A stretch of 64,000 nt of DNA from Shewanella benthica KT99 (GTDB lineage: Bacteria > Pseudomonadota > Gammaproteobacteria > Enterobacterales > Shewanellaceae), in NCBI RefSeq assembly GCF_000172075.1, contig NZ_ABIC01000003.1, forward strand, positions 103,570-167,569. The letters are read 5' to 3'. This document shows, in pieces, positions 59,411 to 64,000 of the stretch. The position numbers and the translations under genes are program-made. The notes beneath the pieces were generated by a model that saw nothing but the letters and a program-made list of their open reading frames with translations, did no database searches and was not told where the DNA came from. Numbering within the stretch: the stretch's first letter is position 1; the number at the start of each line of letters is the position of its first letter.

Positions 59411-61914
59411 GCCATAGCGTGCCCATTAACAGCAACCGACTCTATATAATTAACGATGTCAGCTTGCTTTAATGGCCGAGAGAAGAGGTAGCCTTGAAAT
59501 GAATCACATCCATGCTGCAGTAAAAACTCATATTGCGTTTGGGTCTCTACTCCCTCAGCAACGACGTTTAAATTCAGGCCATGAGCCATGTCGATGATCG
59601 CCTTGACGATGGCATTTGATGACTCGTTTACATCTATCTTACTGACGAAAGACGCATCAAGTTTCAGCCTAGACAAAGGAAGACTCTGCAAATAACTTAA
59701 TGAACTGTATCCGGTGCCAAAATCATCTATCGCGATGGATATTCCAGCCTGCCTCAGCTTATCCATCGCCTGCTTAACGACGTCTAAATTAGTCAATAGG
59801 GCATACTCAGTCAGTTCTAATTCGATAGCATTAGGCTTAATACCAAGCCTGTGTAGAACCTTTAACAGATCTTCAGCAAACTCTCCTTGGTTAAACTGTC
59901 TGGCGCTGACATTAATAGCAACCGCATCTAAGAGCACACCTGTCTCCTGAAGAGTATTGATGAATGCACAGGCCTCTAGCAGTACCCACTCGCCCAACTC
60001 TTCAATTAAACCACTACCCTCGGCAAGAGGAATAAAGGTCGATGGTGGAATATTGCCCATCTGAGGGTGATTCCACCTGAGAAGAGCTTCTACGCAAACG
60101 ACCAGCCCCCTGCAATCGACTATCGGTTGGTAAACCAAAGAAAGTTGCTTCTCCGCTATAGCACCGCGTAACTCACTCTGTATAAACAGACTATGTTGGG
60201 CAACCTCCTCCATCTCGGCACTATAAAGCAAGTACCCATCTCTTCCTCGCTCCTTTACCTGGTGCATGGCCACATCTGCTTGTTTGAGTAATAACTCAGG
60301 CTCGATTTCAATCTGACTATCGATGAAGCAAGCTCCGACACTGGCAGAGACACTGAAGGTCTGATTATTAATATGAAAACTACGACCGATAATCTGACGC
60401 ACTTGGCTGGCCAACGCATGAATTCGACGCTTAGCAGAGTTTTTATCCTGAGGGAGATTCTTAGCCAAGACGACAAATTCATCGGCAGCTAATCTAACTA
60501 TCAATGAATTAGTAGCAAAAAAGCTGGAGAGACGCGCTGCAACCTGGATCAGTAACCTGTCACCATAGTGATGCCCCAGGGCATCATTGATCATCTTGAA
60601 ATTATCTAAATCGATAAGAAACAGACCCGCTGACACCTCTTGTTTACTCTCCTTAAGAGAATATAGTGCATCCAGTAAGCTGCTACGATTTGGTAAATCT
60701 GTTAACAAATCATGCTTTGCCTGGTGAAGAATGACCTGTTTATTTATCACGTCACTGGTTACATCGGTATGCGTGCCGATCATTCGAGTGGCCTTGCCTT
60801 TCTCATCCCACTCAACAATCATGCCTCTATCTAAAACCCAGATATAATGGCCCAGCTTATGTCTGAGTCGATGAACATTCTCAAATTCATCCACCTCGTT
60901 GTTTAGATATTGGTTTAGGCTAAATAATGCATCCTTCTTATCTTGCGGATGTAATAAAGCTTCCCAAGTCGACAATTCATTGGCTAATTCATCTTCAGAG
61001 TAACCTAACATCTCCTTCCAGCGATCAGAGAGGAACACCTCATCGGTGGCAAAATTCCAATCCCATATGCCATTTCTAGACACTTCAATGGCAAATAACC
61101 ACCTTTGCTGGCTATCCTCCAATTGCTTTTCACTGCGTTTAAGCTTGTCCGAAAAATTGATAAAGTGATTTCTAATCGCCTCTAATTCACTAAATGCCAC
61201 AGTAACAGGAGAAGCTTGCCACTTAGGCAAAGAGCCATTAACATCATTCACCTTGTTAGCTTGCAGGGCCATAAGCCTCAAGGGACGTATCAGATATAAA
61301 TGAAGGAAAAACAGGAAGAGTACTAAACCAAGAAGACTGACAGCCCATGAACGAATAGCACTCTGAAAACTTGCTTCTTTAACTTCTGAAAGCAAAGGAG
61401 AAACATCGTATTCCAGATAGATAATATTACCCAGGTCTTTAGTCAGAGTCGTGATGTTATCGATAGGGTAATATGCCTGAATAGACAGACGAGCAGGATT
61501 AAACAGAACAGTCGGTGTATCAGCTTGAGTGGTTTTACTGTGGACACTTGGCTCATAGCCATCGATGACATATTGAGCATGACTCCCACGCCACACCAGA
61601 TGATTAGCAAACCGGATCTCGCCATCCTGATATAAAACAGTGAAAACAACCACATCAAGATCTGTGGCGGCCAAGGAGATCTCTTGCTCTATACGCCCAG
61701 TGTCCTGAATAGCCAATGCCGACTCGACAATATACTTCATTCGAATCAGATGCTGCTCAATTCTAGTTTGGCTTTGAGATAGAGCTTTCGCCTGACTTTC
61801 ACTACGCTCATAAAAAAAATCTGCAGACATTAAACAGAGATATAGAATAAACGCGAATATGGGCACAACAAAAACCAAAGAGGGTCGATTGATTTTTAAC
61901 AAATCTAACAGCAC
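59407..61914 (-). CDS. PAS-GGDEF-EAL protein, probable c-di-GMP phosphodiesterase
   Basis: 835 residues. N-terminal transmembrane helix (about 13-30), a periplasmic sensor of about 150 residues, a second helix (about 189-207, WAVSLLGLVLFLFFLHLYL), a HAMP-like linker and coiled coil, a PAS domain (about 270-385), a GGDEF domain and an EAL domain. The GGDEF signature is changed to RLAADEF, so cyclase activity is unlikely. The EAL domain has EALLRW, LELTEYAL, DDFGTGYSSLSYL and AEGVETQ, all catalytic residues present. It is therefore probably a membrane-bound phosphodiesterase. Confidence 0.9.
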   Translation of the reverse strand: MLLDLLKINRPSLVFVVPIFAFILYLCLMSADFFYERSESQAKALSQSQTRIEQHLIRMKYIVESALAIQDTGRIEQEISLAATDLDVVVFTVLYQDGEIRFANHLVWRGSHAQYVIDGYEPSVHSKTTQADTPTVLFNPARLSIQAYYPIDNITTLTKDLGNIIYLEYDVSPLLSEVKEASFQSAIRSWAVSLLGLVLFLFFLHLYLIRPLRLMALQANKVNDVNGSLPKWQASPVTVAFSELEAIRNHFINFSDKLKRSEKQLEDSQQRWLFAIEVSRNGIWDWNFATDEVFLSDRWKEMLGYSEDELANELSTWEALLHPQDKKDALFSLNQYLNNEVDEFENVHRLRHKLGHYIWVLDRGMIVEWDEKGKATRMIGTHTDVTSDVINKQVILHQAKHDLLTDLPNRSSLLDALYSLKESKQEVSAGLFLIDLDNFKMINDALGHHYGDRLLIQVAARLSSFFATNSLIVRLAADEFVVLAKNLPQDKNSAKRRIHALASQVRQIIGRSFHINNQTFSVSASVGACFIDSQIEIEPELLLKQADVAMHQVKERGRDGYLLYSAEMEEVAQHSLFIQSELRGAIAEKQLSLVYQPIVDCRGLVVCVEALLRWNHPQMGNIPPSTFIPLAEGSGLIEELGEWVLLEACAFINTLQETGVLLDAVAINVSARQFNQGEFAEDLLKVLHRLGIKPNAIELELTEYALLTNLDVVKQAMDKLRQAGISIAIDDFGTGYSSLSYLQSLPLSRLKLDASFVSKIDVNESSNAIVKAIIDMAHGLNLNVVAEGVETQTQYEFLLQHGCDSFQGYLFSRPLKQADIVNYIESVAVNGHAMA

Positions 61915-62190
61915 CTAAAACTAAAGTAAAAACAGATACGAACAAACGCTCTACTAAGAAGCGGTAAATTTTAACAAGCTAAGCTATAGCAAGATACACT
62001 ATTTATCGATTGAAATGTTGCAGATGCAGTTAAACAATCAACTAATATCCTGTAATAACTCCCTTTTATAGGCCTAGTACATTGTCAGCCAATGTTTGTA
62101 TAGAAGATCTACAAAGATATAGGACATAAAAAGGTAGAGCTGGATGCTAGGGACGAGGATAAAATCTCAACCTTGTACATGAGGGCCGAA

Positions 62191-62584
62191 AGCAGTGCTT
62201 TTTGAATGCGCAGCATGAGTAGTTTGGAACAAAAAACGCAGGCGCCTGCCAATGGCCCGGCTTCGGATATGCCGCCAAGGATGGCGGTAAGTAGAATAAC
62301 GCAGGAGCAGTTATCGAAGCCCTTCGCGTTGACTCACAAGGATGTGAGGAATGTAGAAAATGTCTGGAACGTTTTTCTACCAACCCTGCATCAAACTACG
62401 TTTGATAAGCACAAGGTCTTCACCCTACTCGATCCACGAAGTGAACACATGGGGGTGAAAAAACCAGTGCTTTGAATGCGCAGCATTCAACTGTTTTGTA
62501 GCGAGAAGCAACGTAGTTGCTGAACTGGGGAGCAAGCCACATGGATGTGGTGAATGTCAGAAATGCATGGATGCAATTTCTGAC
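62191..62584 (+). repeat. GGA-loop hairpin repeat region
   Basis: Contains at least five short hairpins with GGA in the loop: CCGCC-AAGGAT-GGCGG (62272-62287), CTCACA-AGGA-TGTGAG (62333-62348), a longer one at 62353-62380 with CTGGAAC, CCACA-TGGA-TGTGG (62537-62550), and GCA-TGGA-TGC in a larger stem (62556-62584). A stretch GCTTTGAATGCGCAGCAT occurs at 62195-62214 (with TT inserted) and 62468-62487. Units appear to be imperfect copies whose stems differ but still pair. No real gene is seen. Confidence 0.5.
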
Positions 62585-62740
62585 CAAGCTCATCGGGGGT
62601 AGGCATTCATGCCTTTCTAAGTGGATAAGTCACCTGATATCTGTACTGATAAGCTCGAGCTAAACAGCCAAAACTTTATTAAATCCCAGACGCAAACCCT
62701 TTCCTACGCCATCCTTGGCGTTCAAGGATAAGTACTTCCT

Positions 62741-62776
62741 GTACAAAAAAGCCACCTTATTCAGGTGGCTTTTTCA
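62741..62776. terminator. Hairpin with A and T tracts upstream of the ISAs1 remnant
   Basis: AAAAAAGCCACC / GGTGGCTTTTT arms around a 7-base loop. It could terminate transcripts entering from either side, including one from the hairpin repeat region. Confidence 0.75.
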
Positions 62777-62829
62777 CTATAATACCATTCTAAGTAAAAA
62801 TATGATCTAATTGTGATCATCATACACGG

Positions 62830-63546
62830 CTAGCGCATTTTAATCCCTGACTCTAACAGGGTTGAGCGATACTCGTCGTCCAACCCTGCCATCTTCTTTT
62901 TAGCCACTATACTCGCGCGTTTTGTCTGGTCTTGCTTGAACAAGGTCATTGCTATTTTTCTCATCACATTAAAAGCAAGCGGACCTCGGCCTTTACGGAC
63001 CCGTGATTCATCTTCTCTGAATGTCATCTCTAACACCCAATGCATACTTTCTACTTGCCAGTGATTTCGCACAGAAGATAACGCCTGCTCTGCATTTAAA
63101 TCTAATGAGCTAATGTACCAACGTGTTTCAGTGGTTTCTTTACCTGTCGTTTTTTCATGTACGTCTGATGTCACTTTGATAATGCTTTTTAAGCCAACCC
63201 ACTGATATTTATTATTTAACCAACTTTTATTAACCAGCACTTGCTGACAACGTCTTGTTTTAATTCACCCGTGACCGCTGTCTATGGTCGTATGTTCATC
63301 AAAATTATCGGCTGTAAAACCTTCACGCTGGCACTTGTGCCACCAAGCTTCTAATTCACCCTGTAGACCAGAATGATGACCTTTAAGCGCTAGAATATAA
63401 TCAGCCTTTTGCTTAACGATTAGCTTTGCTATCTCTTTTTGACATCCCATAGCATCGAGCGTGATGATGCTGTTTTCTATATCTAGCATCGCCAGCAGCT
63501 CAGGAATGGCAGTAATTTCATTGGTTTTCATGCTTATGTACCTCAC
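62830..63546 (-). pseudogene. ISAs1-family transposase remnant with a nonsense codon
   Basis: The 3' two thirds of an ISAs1 transposase: [41 protein letters not shown], then after an in-frame TGA at 63265-63267 VNKSWLNN, RWYISSLDLNAEQ, VRNHWQVESMHWVLEMTF, ending LLESGIKMR. The TGA stands where relatives have CGA (GHGRI), so one base change created it; the frame is otherwise unbroken. The 5' end is cut off at about 63546 by the IS1595-type element. Confidence 0.85.
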
Positions 63547-64000
63547 TCAGTACGAATGTACAGGCGCATGAATTATTGCCAGATTTAACCGCCTATTAGG
63601 GATTTCTTTTTCCATTTTTCTTCGGTTAAACCGATAACAGAACTCACTAAGGTATTCTTGAGGGTATTTTCCCGAAACTCCATGAAATGTGCCGAGTAAA
63701 AAGGCTTTTAAGTTACCTATTGCAATATGAACCCAAGGCAACCATTCATCGACCAACTCACTCGGTGTAACCCTAGCTTCATGCTGTTGAGTGTTATCTA
63801 TGATATTCAAAGCGGCTAGTCCGTCAGTATGAACTTCTTGCTGTGCATTTAAGTGCCTAGCAACAAAATCGTTAACGGCTTCATGACAAACACTGTCGAC
63901 GGCCTGCATAGCGATAAATCCCGCGCGTTTCCCTTTGCTTTCAACAGCAATTAACACAGGTGTTTTCCCTGCGGCTCCACGTCCGCGTTTACCTTCTCTC
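63547..64000 (-). CDS. IS1595-family (ISXO2-like) transposase, 5' end outside window
   Basis: The frame is open to the window edge (GRGAAGKTPVLIAVES) and ends with IHAPVHSY at 63547. VHTDGLAALN, EWLPWVHIAIGNLKAF and GKYPQEYLSEFCYRFNRR are characteristic of ISXO2-like transposases. Its stop codon lies directly at the point where the ISAs1 gene is interrupted, so the element inserted into that transposase. About 150 C-terminal residues are visible and look intact. Confidence 0.85.
   Translation of the reverse strand, partial: REGKRGRGAAGKTPVLIAVESKGKRAGFIAMQAVDSVCHEAVNDFVARHLNAQQEVHTDGLAALNIIDNTQQHEARVTPSELVDEWLPWVHIAIGNLKAFLLGTFHGVSGKYPQEYLSEFCYRFNRRKMEKEIPNRRLNLAIIHAPVHSY

Noticed and set aside
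62206..62475. An 89-residue open frame in the hairpin repeat region
   Set aside because: It is made of the hairpin repeats, has no ribosome-binding site or recognisable domain, and a second repeat copy breaks any such frame.
62333..62584. CRISPR-like array
   Set aside because: The repeats are unequal hairpins of differing sequence without uniform spacers, and no cas genes are present.

Overview
The window looks like chromosomal DNA of a marine gammaproteobacterium, most likely a Shewanella. This is inferred from gene order and protein character: prlC next to gor, a fused mobB-moeA gene behind a tungstate transporter, a kdkA/waaA lipopolysaccharide block, kbl-tdh, glpE-glpG, and the polA - Spot 42 - engB - cytochrome c4 - Csr-type RNA - yihI neighbourhood. 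No ribosomal RNA, tRNA, CRISPR array or intact prophage was seen.

Layout. 1-5.2 kb: the 3'-truncated prlC, an outer-membrane beta-barrel protein, a secreted Cys/Lys-rich protein and gor. 5.2-7.7 kb: a scar region with a doubly broken IS4-type transposase and the remains of a chromosomal integron (attC-like site, a truncated cassette gene, the 3' end of an integron-type integrase). 7.7-13.1 kb: a YeiH-type membrane protein, an unlisted 57-residue membrane protein, an HD-GYP phosphodiesterase, menF, and a queuosine-precursor transporter with a possible preQ1 riboswitch. 13.2-13.4 kb: a RyhB small RNA gene under a Fur box. 13.5-21.9 kb: a sigma-54-type two-component pair divergent from tupABC-mobA-mobB/moeA, with a good sigma-54 promoter in between. 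22-25.5 kb: mutM, a Wzi-like outer-membrane protein, coaD.

25.5-42.1 kb is an envelope-polysaccharide region: hldE and hldD make ADP-heptose; three GT9 enzymes, a GT8-like enzyme and a MurG-like enzyme are glycosyltransferases; rfbC-rfbB-rfbD make dTDP-rhamnose (rfbA is absent); kdkA and waaA handle Kdo. Embedded is an AT-rich set (TagB-like transferase, TagD-like cytidylyltransferase, glycerol-1-phosphate-dehydrogenase-like enzyme) suggesting glycerophosphate decoration, perhaps with the archaeal-type enantiomer.

42.3-58.3 kb is mostly housekeeping: a TetR regulator, kbl-tdh, glpE-glpG, a nearly deleted elbB remnant, polA, Spot 42, a second candidate small RNA, engB, cytochrome c4, a CsrB/CsrC-type RNA, a methyltransferase, yihI, a DUF2489 protein, a small inverted-repeat element, hemN and a broken DUF885 peptidase. 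58.4-64 kb: pldB, a GGDEF/EAL protein whose GGDEF is degenerate, a region of GGA-loop hairpin repeats, and an IS1595-type element inserted in a nonsense-mutated ISAs1 transposase.

The strongest less obvious results are the four non-coding RNA loci (RyhB, Spot 42, its downstream neighbour, the Csr-type RNA), the sigma-54/two-component control inferred for tungstate and molybdenum-cofactor genes, the glycerol-1-phosphate/CDP-glycerol cluster, and the integron and elbB remnants.
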